This document shows positions 63,851 to 64,000 of a stretch of DNA of 64,000 nt, piece after piece. The position numbers were made by a program, and so were the translations under genes. The DNA lies in NCBI RefSeq assembly GCF_023053635.1, contig NC_086183.1, positions 35,135,501-35,199,500 of the forward strand, written 5' to 3'. Position 1 is the stretch's first letter. Each line of letters starts with the position of its first letter. Source of the DNA: Elgaria multicarinata webbii (lineage: Eukaryota; Chordata; Lepidosauria; Squamata; Anguidae). The notes beneath the pieces are model-generated. The model saw only the letters and a program-made list of their open reading frames with translations. It searched no databases and was not told the DNA's origin.

Positions 63851-64000
63851 GACTGCACACAGCCATCATTCTTGCAGCCATCCTGCAAAGGTGGGGGCCA
63901 GGCCATGGCCCAGCGATCATGCCTCCAATCAGCCAAAGTAGAGGCCTGGCAAGGCTGGAGGAGAGGGGCTCTGGCTCAGGCCCATTCCTTTGGCGATGCT

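Overview
This window looks like GC-rich, gene-dense nuclear DNA from a reptile, most probably a squamate. The evidence is intron-split vertebrate genes with canonical GT-AG junctions, many CR1 LINE copies ending in the ATTCTATGATT-type tail, L2-like LINE tails, a young L1 insertion and tRNA-derived MIR/CORE-like SINEs. No prokaryotic or viral genes were seen. The clade is an inference from repeat content, and the compact, GC-rich organisation would suit a microchromosome.

Two protein-coding genes lie tail to tail. DPF1 (neuro-d4, BAF45b) is on the + strand, with 12 coding exons at 2571-20594, 388 codons, and a poly(A) signal at 21693. SIPA1L3 (a Rap GTPase-activating protein of the SPAR family) is on the - strand, with 20 coding exons from the start at 48265 to the stop at 24188, 1715 codons, and a poly(A) signal at 22165-22170. 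Every exon junction given here was checked for reading phase, and both reading frames stay open from start to stop. As I recall the human map, DPF1 and SIPA1L3 are also convergent neighbours at 19q13, so the pair looks like conserved synteny. The proteins work separately: DPF1 reads histone acylation for the neuronal BAF remodelling complex, and SIPA1L3 restrains Rap at the membrane and cytoskeleton.

Layout: 1-720 is a CpG-rich, promoter-like block with a 37-bp tandem duplication and YY1- and ZNF143-like motifs. 721-2570 is the DPF1 upstream region. 2571-21715 is DPF1, whose introns hold a 17-bp minisatellite and several CR1 and L2 copies. 21716-22150 is a short intergenic gap. 22150-48558 is SIPA1L3. 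48559-64000 is probably SIPA1L3 5' intron or upstream DNA; it contains CR1 and L1 insertions and a young foldback but no gene I can support.

No unknown enzymatic or defence system was found. The best leads are structural: a roughly 95%-identical foldback at 53658-53873, a minisatellite open in three frames, two same-orientation SINEs bracketing the PDZ exon of SIPA1L3, young in-frame coding repeats in SIPA1L3, upstream ORFs in its leader, and nested or internally deleted CR1 copies.
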